From: Glaciimonas immobilis
GTDB lineage: Bacteria > Pseudomonadota > Gammaproteobacteria > Burkholderiales > Burkholderiaceae_D
Reading direction: 5' to 3'
Length of the DNA: 64,000 nucleotides
Assembly: GCF_011947285.1 (NCBI RefSeq)
Contig: NZ_JAAOZT010000002.1
Coordinates: forward strand, 124,001-188,000
In this document: positions 17,871 through 27,078 of the stretch, piece after piece
Numbering within the stretch: position 1 is the first letter of the stretch
Layout: each line of letters begins with the position of its first letter
Translations under genes and position numbers: made by a program
Notes under the pieces: model-generated
The model's database searches: none
The model's input: only the letters and a program-made list of their open reading frames with translations
Told to the model about the DNA's origin: nothing

Positions 17871-19265
17871 ATGTCCACCGTCGTCTTTCTAGGCTTCATC
17901 GCCTTTTCAATCTATTTAGCAATTCGTTCAAAAAAGGGCCATAGCGGCCAAAGCGTTCATGATTTTTTTGTCGCCTCGCGCCAGTTTGGCGTCTACCTTG
18001 TATTTTTTCTGGCTGCCGGAGAGATTTATAGCATCGGCACCATGGTCGGTCTGCCGGGCGGGATTTACGCCAAGGGTGCAACCTATGGTGTATGGTTCCT
18101 GGGCTATATTTTATTAGCCTATCCGATAGGCTACTTTATCGGTCCAAAAATATGGGAGGCGGGCAAAAAATATAACGCCATTACGCTCCCTGATTTGTTC
18201 AAGGGATACTACCAGAGTCGCTTTCTGGAAGTTGTGGTTGCCGTCTCAGCGATTCTATTTTTGATTCCTTGGGGGCAGTTGCAATTTACCGGTTTGGTCG
18301 CCGCCTTAAAAAGTTTAGGGTGGAATCTGGAGCCAATTTATCTCATTTTCATTTCCGCGGTTTTAGCATTTATTTACATCGCTATTTCTGGGGTAAGAGC
18401 CACGGCTTACATCGCTATCCTCAAAGATATTTTGATGGTTGCAGCGATAGTGATCGTCGGGGTGGCCGTCTCTTGGGAGTTCGGCGTAACTGAAGTTTTT
18501 CGTGCGGCCAGCGCACATGTCAGCAACACTATGGATACGGAGCAGCTCACGTTTTCGATGAGCACCATGTTCTTCCAATCGCTAGGTTTTTACGTGTTTC
18601 CTTTTGCGGTACAAAATTTCTTCACCGCAAAAAGTGCCAACACGATACGCAAAACCCAAATTGCGATGCCACTATATATGTTGATGTATCCGTTTCTGAT
18701 TGTCGCCTCGTACTATGCCATCAGTGCAAATTTAAAACTTGAAAATCCAAATGAAGCCTTCTTCGCCGCTGCGGTGAATTTGTTGCCCGGATGGTTACTG
18801 GGCCTGGTAACCGCCGGTGCCGCGCTATCGGGATTATTGGTGTTAGCGGGTATCTGCCTTTCGATCGGGCCGTTGGTGACGCGGAATCTGGCACCGCATA
18901 TTCCTGAAAGCAAGCAGAAGACCAGCACCATGTTTGTGATCGTCCTGTACCTTGCCACCTCCATCGTCCTGACGTTGTTTACGCCTAACTTGATGCTGAC
19001 GATTATTAACACCGCCTATTATGGGATCACGCAATTTTTTCCGGGAATGATGATCATCCTGTTTTTTAGAGGCGTGAAAGCCAATGCCGTGGCATTAGGA
19101 ATAATCGTCGGGCAAGTCATGGCGATAGTGATGTATGTCAATAAAGTTGATTTGGGCGGTATCAATATTGGTCTGATTTGTTTGGTGTGCAACATCATCG
19201 TCCTTTTTGTCGCTAATTTTTTGATGAAATTATTTTCTAAAAAAATCCAGCCGGTGTTGTCGTGA
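17871..19265 (+). CDS. sodium:solute symporter (SSS family)
   Basis: A 464-residue integral membrane protein with about thirteen hydrophobic segments. The early FFVASRQFGVYLVFFLAAGE and later YSIGTMVGLPGGIYAKG segments resemble the first helices of SSS proteins such as PanF and PutP. It probably imports the substrate of the downstream amidohydrolase together with Na+. Substrate unknown. It is the second gene of the DUF3311-SSS-amidohydrolase-GTPase series. Confidence 0.87.
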   Translation: MSTVVFLGFIAFSIYLAIRSKKGHSGQSVHDFFVASRQFGVYLVFFLAAGEIYSIGTMVGLPGGIYAKGATYGVWFLGYILLAYPIGYFIGPKIWEAGKKYNAITLPDLFKGYYQSRFLEVVVAVSAILFLIPWGQLQFTGLVAALKSLGWNLEPIYLIFISAVLAFIYIAISGVRATAYIAILKDILMVAAIVIVGVAVSWEFGVTEVFRAASAHVSNTMDTEQLTFSMSTMFFQSLGFYVFPFAVQNFFTAKSANTIRKTQIAMPLYMLMYPFLIVASYYAISANLKLENPNEAFFAAAVNLLPGWLLGLVTAGAALSGLLVLAGICLSIGPLVTRNLAPHIPESKQKTSTMFVIVLYLATSIVLTLFTPNLMLTIINTAYYGITQFFPGMMIILFFRGVKANAVALGIIVGQVMAIVMYVNKVDLGGINIGLICLVCNIIVLFVANFLMKLFSKKIQPVLS

Positions 19266-19302
19266 AGCGTTGTCAGCCATTACTTAATTTTGTGGAGTCC
19301 GT

Positions 19303-20961
19303 GTGAGTTTTCCTGGTATAAAAAATCCGGTTATTCAAGTTTTCGTTGCGAGCAAAATTCTTACTATGAATAGCAGTCAGCCGGAGGCAACCTGTGTTGC
19401 CGTGCGCGAAGGAAAAATTCTTTCGGTCGGGTCGCTGGAAGAAGTCAGTCTATGGGGTGAGGTTGACGTTGATATTACTTTCCGGGACAAGATTTTAATG
19501 CCCGGATTAGTGGAAGGACATAGCCACTTGATGGAAGGAGCGATGTGGGACGCCGTCTACGTCGGCTTTTACGACAGACGCGGACCGGATGGAAAATGCT
19601 GGAAAGGACTGACTACCTTAGATCAAGTCATCCAACGTTTGACAGAAGCCGAAAAGGTAATGACCGACGCTTGTGCCGAATTGCTGGGATGGGGATTTGA
19701 TCCAATTTTCTTTGGCACCGCACGGCTCTCGGCGAAAGAATTGGATACTGTATCTGCGGTCCGCCCAATTGCTATCTTGCATGCCAGCGTCCATCTGATG
19801 AACGTAAACTCGGCCATGTTATCGCTAGCCGGTATCGACGAAGATAGCGAGATTGACGGTATTCATAAAGATGCAGATGGTCGGCCATCCGGTGAACTGC
19901 AGGAATTCGCCGCAATGTTTCCGGTCTACAGACTCATTGGAAAACAATTGGCGATTTCTTCCAGCGAAAAAGAAAATACAATCTGGAATTTTGGAAAAGT
20001 TGCGCAGCTGGCCGGGGTGACTACGGCCACTGATCTGCTTAATGATTTATCCGCAACTGGCACAGAAAATTTGCGTAAGATAACCTCGGATGAAAATTAT
20101 CCCGTGCGGATTGTTCCCGCCTATGGACCGCAACGAAGCGCGGAAAATGGACTAAAAAGATTGCAGGATGCCATCGCAGAAAATAGCCAAAAACTACATT
20201 ATGGCGCGGTAAAAGTAATCGTCGATGGCTCGATACAAGGGTTCACCGCACGCGTGAAATGGCCCGGCTATTTTAACGGAAAGGAGAATGGCTTATGGAT
20301 TATCCCACCCAGTCAATTCGTAGAGTTGTTTACACCATTTCATATCCATGGCCTGCAACTTCATATTCATACCAATGGCGATGAGGCCGTAGAACTGGTC
20401 CTCAATGCATTTGAAAAAATATTGGCAAAGCATCCGCGTAGGGATCATCGTCATACACTGCAGCATTGCCAGATGGCCGACGCGGCGCAATTGCGCCGCA
20501 TTGCCGCCCTCGGACTTTGTATCAACTTTTTCTCCAATCATATTTACTATTGGGGCGATGCCCATTACACCCAAACCATGGGACCGGACCGCGCCCACAG
20601 AATGAACGCGGCAGCTTCAGCACTTCGCCTGGGCATCCCGATTGCGTTCCATTCTGACGCGCCGATTACGCAACTCAGCCCGCTTTTCACAGCCTGGTGT
20701 GCGGTGCAGCGAAAAACATCTTCCGGTCACGTACTGGGTGAAAACGAGCGTATTTCGGTCGCGCAGGCTTTACATGCGATCACGCTGGGTGCGGCTTATA
20801 CATTGAAGATGGACCATTTGGTGGGCAGCATTGAAGTGGGAAAGTTTGCTGATTTTGCAGTGCTGGAACAAGACCCGACGCAGATTGATCCAGACCACTT
20901 AAAAGATATTCCCGTGTGGGGCACAGTGTTAGGTGGCAAGATATTCAAATCTCCAAAATGA
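19303..20961 (+). CDS. YtcJ-like metal-dependent amidohydrolase (Amidohydro_3)
   Basis: A 552-residue amidohydrolase. The metal-binding HxH lies in LVEGHSHLMEGA near residue 70; further ligand regions are LQLHIHTNGDEAVE near 350, HTLQHCQMAD near 385 and IAFHSDAPITQ near 450, then a C-terminal DFAVLEQDPTQIDP that closes the composite domain. The family includes N-substituted formamide deformylase and many uncharacterised enzymes. GTG at 19303 is used because GGAG precedes it. Its stop overlaps the start of a COG0523 GTPase (ATGA), a strong sign of joint function. Confidence 0.88.
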   Translation: MSFPGIKNPVIQVFVASKILTMNSSQPEATCVAVREGKILSVGSLEEVSLWGEVDVDITFRDKILMPGLVEGHSHLMEGAMWDAVYVGFYDRRGPDGKCWKGLTTLDQVIQRLTEAEKVMTDACAELLGWGFDPIFFGTARLSAKELDTVSAVRPIAILHASVHLMNVNSAMLSLAGIDEDSEIDGIHKDADGRPSGELQEFAAMFPVYRLIGKQLAISSSEKENTIWNFGKVAQLAGVTTATDLLNDLSATGTENLRKITSDENYPVRIVPAYGPQRSAENGLKRLQDAIAENSQKLHYGAVKVIVDGSIQGFTARVKWPGYFNGKENGLWIIPPSQFVELFTPFHIHGLQLHIHTNGDEAVELVLNAFEKILAKHPRRDHRHTLQHCQMADAAQLRRIAALGLCINFFSNHIYYWGDAHYTQTMGPDRAHRMNAAASALRLGIPIAFHSDAPITQLSPLFTAWCAVQRKTSSGHVLGENERISVAQALHAITLGAAYTLKMDHLVGSIEVGKFADFAVLEQDPTQIDPDHLKDIPVWGTVLGGKIFKSPK

Positions 20962-21971
20962 CGCCCACCGCCTTATCACACTTAGACAGGCTATCCGCCG
21001 CCCCCGATAGACGTAAACCCATCGATCTGGTGGTAATTGGCGGTTATCTAGGGGCGGGTAAGACCACTTTGCTCAATGCGGTTTTATCTGCACGGACAGG
21101 CAAAACAATCGCCGTGCTGGTCAATGACTTCGGCAGTATCAACGTTGATGGTGCGCTTATTCGCTCAAAAACAGACGATGTCATACTTTTAGAAAATGGC
21201 TGTATCTGTTGCTCTATTGGCGACAGTTTGACTGAGGCGTTGATCAACATAAGCGCGCGCGAAACGCGGCCCGATATCCTGCTGATCGAAGCCAGTGGTG
21301 TTTCGGACCCGGCAAGGATTGCGCAAATTGGCCTGTTGGATAAAGCGTTTCGATTATGTGCGATCGCTGTTTTAATCGACGCGGAGCATATCCATAATAC
21401 CCTGCGTGACCCCTATGTCGGGGATATTTCCCGACGTCAAATTATGGGGGCCAGCGTGTTAATAATGACTAAGGTCGATTTGATTTCGGAACAGAAGAAA
21501 GCTGTTGTCCATCGCCAGATTTCCCTTATCACCAGGGCGATACCCATCGTTGACGCGAAAAAGGGAAAGATTGCGCTGGCGCTGCTGTTTGACTCTTCAA
21601 TAGACGCCGTGATTGGTTCGGGCTGCGACGGCAAGTCGGCTTCGGTGATGCATAAAAATACTGCTCACGGTGTAGAAATACGTAGTTTTAATTTTAAATT
21701 CGACTGTCGTTTCGAGAAGAAAAAACTAAAAGAAATACTCTCGACCTTCTCGGGAAAAATACTGCGTGCCAAAGGGATCGTCTGGCTCACGCACGATAAG
21801 TCACCTTATGAGCTGAACATGGTTGGGTTGCGCATTATGCTCATTCCCTTTGCCGGGTTAGCGGATCAATTCTCATTAATTGTCTTTATAGGTCTGACCA
21901 GTGCAGAGGATGAAGCGCAACTAATTGGCGCGTTGCAAAAAGCTGCTGGCACATTACAGGCCCCTGGATAA
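20958..21971 (+). CDS. COG0523/CobW-family GTP-binding metallochaperone
   Basis: A 337-residue G3E GTPase. Walker A is GGYLGAGKTTLLN (near residue 28), the metal-binding CxCC motif is GCICCSIGDSL (near 78), the Walker B-like region is ILLIEASGVSDPARI (near 100) and the guanine-specific motif is TKVDL (near 172). A C-terminal CobW-C domain follows. COG0523 proteins deliver or manage metals such as Zn, Co or Fe for client enzymes. The ATG overlaps the stop of the metal-dependent amidohydrolase, so that enzyme is the obvious candidate client. Confidence 0.88.
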   Translation: MTPTALSHLDRLSAAPDRRKPIDLVVIGGYLGAGKTTLLNAVLSARTGKTIAVLVNDFGSINVDGALIRSKTDDVILLENGCICCSIGDSLTEALINISARETRPDILLIEASGVSDPARIAQIGLLDKAFRLCAIAVLIDAEHIHNTLRDPYVGDISRRQIMGASVLIMTKVDLISEQKKAVVHRQISLITRAIPIVDAKKGKIALALLFDSSIDAVIGSGCDGKSASVMHKNTAHGVEIRSFNFKFDCRFEKKKLKEILSTFSGKILRAKGIVWLTHDKSPYELNMVGLRIMLIPFAGLADQFSLIVFIGLTSAEDEAQLIGALQKAAGTLQAPG

Positions 21972-22400
21972 GCAATGCTGCGGCCATGAACGCGCTCTTC
22001 AAAGCTGGCGTGTATAGCCAGTAGCGAAGCCTTATTCTACTAGCGTCTCCCAATTTTCCTTGCACACGTTTATAGCTTACCTGTGGCGAATTTTATATAA
22101 TTCACTCCGAGATACGCATGCACGCGCGTTCTTGTGTTCTGGTAATTAAGCACAGCGATTGCACATAAATGGGGACTTCATATTAATGTGCGGGCGATGT
22201 GCGCATTTGCGGCACGGCGCCGTATATTTTAAACGTATCTCGCGCGTCTCTACTTTTAAGATTATTATCTATTTTATAACGACTCGTTGTATTTTATTTA
22301 CTTGATTGGTAGTACGCCTGATCGCGTTGCCACCTGTAAATATTATGGGATTTTTGGTGTTTTCGATAAAGGACTGTACCTTCAGGGTACAACGCTCATT
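21972..22400. other. 429-base gap before the histidine kinase
   Basis: AT-rich, no supported gene. An inverted repeat TGTACC-TTCAG-GGTACA (22375-22391) sits ten bases before the kinase start, where a ribosome binding site would be expected and none is seen, so it may affect translation. Confidence 0.35.
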
Positions 22401-23540
22401 ATGAAACTATCTGGTTTTATCAACAGCCACACCGAGCAGATTATCAAAGAATGGGAATCTGTTGCACGCACACTCGGCGCCCCTGCGAACCAGCTTTCGA
22501 CTACCGCGCTGCGTGACCATGTGAAAATAATATTACAAGAAATAGCGCTTGATATTGTGACTGTTCAAAGTGTAAAGCAACAAAATGACAAGATTGAAGG
22601 CGCTGCCGGGATGGTGGCAGATGACGGAAGCGCAGCTGCAACGCATGGTGTTTTGCGCCAACTTAGCGGTTTTTCTCTAGCGCAACTGACTGCGGAATAC
22701 CGCGCTTTGAGAGCGATTGTGTTACGTTTGTGGTTGCCGAAAATTGGCCGGGTTACTGAGGAAACTACTTACGATATGGTGCGTTTCAATGAGGCGATTG
22801 ATCACGCGTTAGCCGAGTCAGTGACTACGTTTTCAGATCAGGAAACGCGTACACGGGATACTTTTCTGGCAATTCTTGGACACGATCTAAGAAGTCCTTT
22901 AGCTACAATGGCGATGGCAGGGGATTCTTTATCGCGATTGGGGCAACCCAAAGATAGCGTGCGACAGATCGGTGCCCGCGTGGTCCGGAGCGCGGCCACT
23001 ATGAATGCGATGGTGAACGATTTGCTTGAGTACGCAAGAACCCAGCTTGGCGGAAAAATGCCGATGATGCGTGCGGCGGTGAGTATTGAAGAAATTTGTA
23101 AGTCGGCTCTTGAGGACGCTGGCGCTGCACACCCTGATTGCGTGTTCAAACTGGCGACCTCTGGCAATCTGGTCGATTGTTTTGATCGCGATCGATTGCA
23201 ACAGGTTTTTTCTAATTTGTTGAATAATGCTGCGCAATATCGTACCGTTGCTCAGCCTGTGACTGTTTTTGCAGAAGGGGGCTCCGATGCAATCGTTGTT
23301 ACGGTGATGAACCTTGGTCCTGTTATTCCGCCTAAATCATTGGCGGCGATTTTTACGCCGCTGGTCCAACTGACAGTAGAGGGGCAAACGCACAGTCGTC
23401 CGTCCACGAGCTTGGGACTGGGTTTATTCATAGCGCGTCAAATCACGGAGGCGCACGGTGGTACGATAACGGTGGAGTCGAACGAAACGTCAGGTACCGT
23501 ATTTACCGTGATACTTCCCCGATGGAAATCTATCCAATAG
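22401..23540 (+). CDS. sensor histidine kinase with RsbR-like N-terminal domain
   Basis: A soluble 379-residue histidine kinase. The N-terminal ~140 residues (INSHTEQIIKEWESVARTLG, later LAQLTAEYRALRAIVLRLWL) resemble the RsbRD/RsbT co-antagonist helical domain. The H-box is FLAILGHDLRSPLATM (near 162), the N-box QVFSNLLNNAAQY (near 278) and the G-box SLGLGLFIARQITEAHGG (near 340). No membrane segment or PAS domain is seen, so it senses an internal signal. No response regulator is adjacent. The ATG at 22401 is the only sensible start, though no ribosome binding site is obvious. Confidence 0.88.
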   Translation: MKLSGFINSHTEQIIKEWESVARTLGAPANQLSTTALRDHVKIILQEIALDIVTVQSVKQQNDKIEGAAGMVADDGSAAATHGVLRQLSGFSLAQLTAEYRALRAIVLRLWLPKIGRVTEETTYDMVRFNEAIDHALAESVTTFSDQETRTRDTFLAILGHDLRSPLATMAMAGDSLSRLGQPKDSVRQIGARVVRSAATMNAMVNDLLEYARTQLGGKMPMMRAAVSIEEICKSALEDAGAAHPDCVFKLATSGNLVDCFDRDRLQQVFSNLLNNAAQYRTVAQPVTVFAEGGSDAIVVTVMNLGPVIPPKSLAAIFTPLVQLTVEGQTHSRPSTSLGLGLFIARQITEAHGGTITVESNETSGTVFTVILPRWKSIQ

Positions 23541-23715
23541 AGGCCGTTCCTGGTTCGTACCCGGACGGTGAAGTTTGTTTCAAGCTTACGATAAAGCTGT
23601 GAGCGGCTTGATTGCAAACAAAGTAAGCCGGGTATTTTTGCGATTTTTGCGACCGTGAAGCTAGCAAATCGGACATCTGCTAATATGAATAGTGGTAAGT
23701 GCCTTCGTTGGTGCT

Positions 23716-23741
23716 CGCATAAATTAGCGTTAATTTATGCG
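23716..23741. promoter_or_regulatory. perfect 26-bp palindrome upstream of the dienelactone hydrolase gene
   Basis: Arms CGCATAAATTA and TAATTTATGCG are exact complements around a four-base GCGT centre, 44 bases before the start codon. The AT-rich arms and position favour an operator over a terminator. No regulator gene is adjacent. Confidence 0.55.
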
Positions 23742-23784
23742 TTATTTCCAAAATTAACTGATCGCGATTTGAAAGGTTTACACG

Positions 23785-24483
23785 ATGAATGGACATTGGA
23801 TTGACATCCCGACCGCTGGTGCAACCGGTTTTAGTGGTTATTTATCTTTACCACCGGCCGGCAAAGGCCCCGGCATTGTAATGTTGCAAGAAATTTGGGG
23901 CGTGAACTCGCATATCCGCACTGTCGCGGATCAATACGCTCTGGCAGGTTACGTTGTGCTTGCCCCGGACGTCTTCTGGCGCATGTCGCCTCGGTTGGAT
24001 TTGAATTACGACGACGAGGGAAATGCGCAAGCGTTTAGTTTCTATCAAAAAATGGATACCGCGCAAGCTGCAAAAGATGTGGCCGATGCCGTGGCAACCT
24101 TGCGGACACTCCCTGAGTTAAACGGTAAGGTCGCGACCCTCGGCTTTTGTTTTGGGGGGCAACTGGCCTACCGGGCTGCGGCGCTGAGCCATGCAGACGC
24201 TGCAGTGTGCTTTTACGGCGGCGGTATTGAACAGCATCTGGATATCGCTGACCAGATCACGCAGCCGATCTTATTTCATTACGCCGCTCAGGATAGTCAT
24301 ATCTCGCAAGACAAAGTGGCAGCGGTAAAGGCAGCGTTTTCTGGTAAGGATAACGCCACCTTCCGAGATTATCCCAATACGGATCATGGGTTCAATTGCT
24401 GGGGTCGCCCCGCCATGTATAACCAGCGTGCCGCTGCGTTGGCAGAAGGACGCACATTGACCTTCTTAGCTGAAAACCTGTAG
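23785..24483 (+). CDS. dienelactone hydrolase family protein
   Basis: A 232-residue alpha/beta hydrolase of the carboxymethylenebutenolidase type. The nucleophile is Cys in GFCFGGQLAYRAAAL (near residue 124), the acid Asp is in AAQDSHIS near 172 and the His in DHGFNCWGRP near 203; the oxyanion region reads MLQEIWGVNSHIR near 33. It may hydrolyse dienelactone in chlorocatechol breakdown, but no aromatic-degradation genes are nearby, so a general cytoplasmic esterase role is as likely. AAAGG precedes the ATG. Confidence 0.88.
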   Translation: MNGHWIDIPTAGATGFSGYLSLPPAGKGPGIVMLQEIWGVNSHIRTVADQYALAGYVVLAPDVFWRMSPRLDLNYDDEGNAQAFSFYQKMDTAQAAKDVADAVATLRTLPELNGKVATLGFCFGGQLAYRAAALSHADAAVCFYGGGIEQHLDIADQITQPILFHYAAQDSHISQDKVAAVKAAFSGKDNATFRDYPNTDHGFNCWGRPAMYNQRAAALAEGRTLTFLAENL

Positions 24484-24493
24484 CGTTAAACAG

Positions 24494-24522
24494 TGTCATG
24501 CATGCGATCAGCATGCATGACA
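24494..24522. terminator. strong hairpin after the dienelactone hydrolase gene
   Basis: Perfect 12-base arms TGTCATGCATGC and GCATGCATGACA around GATCA, eleven bases after the stop codon and between convergent genes. It lacks a U-run, so it may terminate with Rho or protect the 3' end. Confidence 0.5.
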
Positions 24523-24675
24523 GGCGATTCAGGACCCCATCAAGGTATCTGTAAATAATAAACGTATCTTAAACTTTAGCGGCAAGGGGCAGAACCTTAG
24601 TAACCTCGACTCGCGTTCCTTTAGTACGTGATTAGCGACCAGCTGCTGAGAAGTTAGGGCTTGACTAGTCTTTAA

Positions 24676-25851
24676 TTAGTGCTTAATAAAATGATCAATA
24701 GTAGCGCCCACCCAGAGCCGTCCACTATCTATCAGTCGTGAAAATAGATTCGCCTGCTCAACGTTCGCCAGCGCAATAATCGGCACTGATAGAATCACAG
24801 TATCGCCCACCAACACTTTGAGTTGTCCGATTCTGCTACCTTCAGCAATGGGCGCAAGCAGGGGATTATTAATCGCAATCGTCTGTTTTATTTTCTTTGA
24901 CTGGCCTTTCCGCACGGTGACGTAAATATCTTCATTGAAGCCTGCTTTCACCTCGTTTTGTTTGCCTTTCCAGACTTTTGGCGTGACCAGAGCCGCATCA
25001 TGTCCATACAATTTGACGGTATCAAAATTCTGGTAGCCCCACTGCAATAACTTGTGGCTTTCTTGTGCTCGGGCGCTCCCTGACGTGGCCCCGAGGACGA
25101 CTGCGATCAGACGTCGGGTCCCGCTGCTTCCGTTGGATCGATTGGCAGAGGCTATAAGGCTATAGCCGGAGGCGGCAGTATGTCCGGTTTTAATCCCATC
25201 AATTTCGCCATCAGCAGACAACAACTGATTGCGGTTGGGTTGCGTGATTTTATTGTATGTAAAAGATTTGGTTGCGTAAATTTTGTAGCATTCGGGATAG
25301 TCTTGAACCACGTGTGTGGCTAAATTTCCCAAGTCGCGGGCGGTGGAATAGTTACCAGGGTCTGGCAGTCCATGTGAATTGGCGAAATGCGTGTCCTTCA
25401 AGCCCCAGATTTTAGCTGTGCTATTCATTTGCGCAACAAAAGTCTCTTCGGTCCCGGAAATAGCCTCGGCCAACGCGACCGCAGCGTCGTTGCCGGACTG
25501 CACGATCAAACCATACAGCAAATCCTGAACGCTTACCGGTTTGTCGGGTTCTAAAAACATCCGCGAACCGGCGTGATCGACCTTCCAGGCGCGGTTGGAT
25601 ACATTGACCATCTGCAGCATGCTAATTTTTTTTTCCGCAATCGCCGCACAGGCTAAATAACCGGTCATCAATTTTACTAACGACGCTGGCTCGACGCGCT
25701 TATCCTGATCGTGCGCCGTCAGTATTTGATCGCTGTTAGTGTCGAGCAATAGCCAGGAGCGCGCGGTCAGGACTGGCTCGGAGGATGTTTGCGCAAAAGC
25801 CGATGCCAGCAGAAAATAATTCAGGACGATGATCGCTGAAATTTTTTTCAT
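24676..25851 (-). CDS. D-alanyl-D-alanine carboxypeptidase (PBP5/6 type)
   Basis: A 391-residue penicillin-binding protein that trims the terminal D-Ala of peptidoglycan pentapeptides in the periplasm. A signal peptide covers residues 1-20 (cut after AFA). The active-site motifs are in order: SLVK near 57, SGN near 118 (VQSGNDAAVAL) and KTG near 222 (IDGIKTGHTAA). A C-terminal beta domain follows and ends with an amphipathic segment containing ANLFSRLIDSGRLWVGATID, the usual membrane anchor. GGAG precedes the start. Family DacA/DacC; the exact member cannot be assigned. Confidence 0.93.
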   Translation of the reverse strand: MKKISAIIVLNYFLLASAFAQTSSEPVLTARSWLLLDTNSDQILTAHDQDKRVEPASLVKLMTGYLACAAIAEKKISMLQMVNVSNRAWKVDHAGSRMFLEPDKPVSVQDLLYGLIVQSGNDAAVALAEAISGTEETFVAQMNSTAKIWGLKDTHFANSHGLPDPGNYSTARDLGNLATHVVQDYPECYKIYATKSFTYNKITQPNRNQLLSADGEIDGIKTGHTAASGYSLIASANRSNGSSGTRRLIAVVLGATSGSARAQESHKLLQWGYQNFDTVKLYGHDAALVTPKVWKGKQNEVKAGFNEDIYVTVRKGQSKKIKQTIAINNPLLAPIAEGSRIGQLKVLVGDTVILSVPIIALANVEQANLFSRLIDSGRLWVGATIDHFIKH

Positions 25852-26229
25852 TGGTTTCTCCGGGTTTGCGCATCGTTGAAAAAAGACTGTGCGTTTGGCT
25901 GAAATATTTTATTGATAATTTAATAATGCCTGAAAATGACAGACGTCGCCAGTAAGAAGAAGTTCAGGGCGGGGGCAAGCTGCTTTTACCATCTGTAATG
26001 GGCTTCAGAATATGCTAAATATAGATAAAAAAATCAAATAAAATCCAAGAAAAACGGGTGATATTTCCTTTCGGCAACCGTGCCCTTTTCCAGAAAAAGC
26101 CTACAGATAAATTATTTGTTTATTTTTCTCACTTGATCATGGTAATGATGTATAAAAGCCACGAAGCGGCGCATCGCTCGAAGAAGCCTTAAAACCTTTG
26201 CAAATGTTAGCCTCAACCAAGAGAAAATA
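25852..26229. other. 378-base divergent intergenic region
   Basis: Lies between the carboxypeptidase (minus) and DUF4337 (plus) genes and must hold both promoters. AT-rich runs occur at 26010-26045 and 26100-26130, but no box pair is convincing. No gene is supported. Confidence 0.4.
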
Positions 26230-26802
26230 ATGGAAGAAGAATTCGAAGTGCCTAGTCCTCACGAGCACGCACTTGAAGAGGCAGTGGAAAAAGAGCGGGA
26301 TGGATTAGCGCAAAAAGTGGCGCTGATGACGGCGATTTTGGCAACGATAGGCGCCCTAGTGAGTTACCAAAGCGGTGCCGCGCAAAACGAAGCCATGTTT
26401 TTAAAAAATCAAAGTATTTTAAAACAAGCGGAAGCTAGTGATCAGTGGGCATTTTATCAATCAAAGTCGACTAAAAGCCACCTCGACGAAGCAGTCGCGA
26501 CTCTGGTCGAAAAGCCGGAACAGAAGGCCCGCTATCTTGCGGACAGAGACAAACAGGAGCGCCAGAAGCTAGAGATCAAAGCGGTAGCCGAAGGCCTTCA
26601 GGCGGAGTCGCGCAAACTTGGCGAAGAGTCAGACGCCAAGCTGCGACCGCACGAGCGTCTGGCCCTTGGCATGACATTCATTCAGATTGCCGTCGCCCTG
26701 GCTGCGATAACGGTGTTGACCAGAAGGCGCTGGCTGATTTGGGGCTCGGTGCTTTCGGCAGCGGTAGGAATTATCTGTTCCGTAACCGCCTTTTTATACT
26801 AA
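26230..26802 (+). CDS. DUF4337 membrane protein
   Basis: A 190-residue protein matching DUF4337: an acidic N-terminus (EVPSPHEHALEEAVEKERDG), a first membrane segment (LMTAILATIGALVSYQSGAA), a central charged coiled-coil region of about 90 residues, and two C-terminal membrane segments. Function unknown. GAGAAAATA precedes the ATG. It stands alone between a divergent carboxypeptidase gene and a terminator. Confidence 0.8.
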   Translation: MEEEFEVPSPHEHALEEAVEKERDGLAQKVALMTAILATIGALVSYQSGAAQNEAMFLKNQSILKQAEASDQWAFYQSKSTKSHLDEAVATLVEKPEQKARYLADRDKQERQKLEIKAVAEGLQAESRKLGEESDAKLRPHERLALGMTFIQIAVALAAITVLTRRRWLIWGSVLSAAVGIICSVTAFLY

Positions 26803-26958
26803 ATAAAAGGTAGAGGCGGCTCTATTCGCTCCCTGGGGGCGAATATCACTGCTTGATGCGCACACGTTGATGGGTCGAAAGTCCATCGGTTTTTGCCCAC
26901 TCTAATCGCTTTGATATCAGGCACTATAACTTCGGTAGAGTCATTGGATAAAATAATT

Positions 26959-26988
26959 AGCCCGCACAGAAAGCATGCGGGCTTTTTT
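26959..26988 (+). terminator. intrinsic terminator
   Basis: AGCCCGC and GCGGGCT arms around an 11-base loop, followed by TTTTTT. It lies 157 bases after the DUF4337 stop, so it ends either a long 3' tail or a separate small transcript; another hairpin (ATTCGC/GCGAAT) lies at about 26822-26842. Confidence 0.75.
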
Positions 26989-27078
26989 GAATTGGATCCA
27001 CGTTACCTGCACATTATGTGCTGCCGTTGTTACCCTGTATCAGTGCTGAATTACGACTGTGTTGAGGTAAGGGTGAAG

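Noticed and set aside
26893-26990. tRNA-like or riboswitch reading of the region before the terminator
   Set aside because: No cloverleaf or T-loop consensus could be found; only a terminator hairpin is supported.
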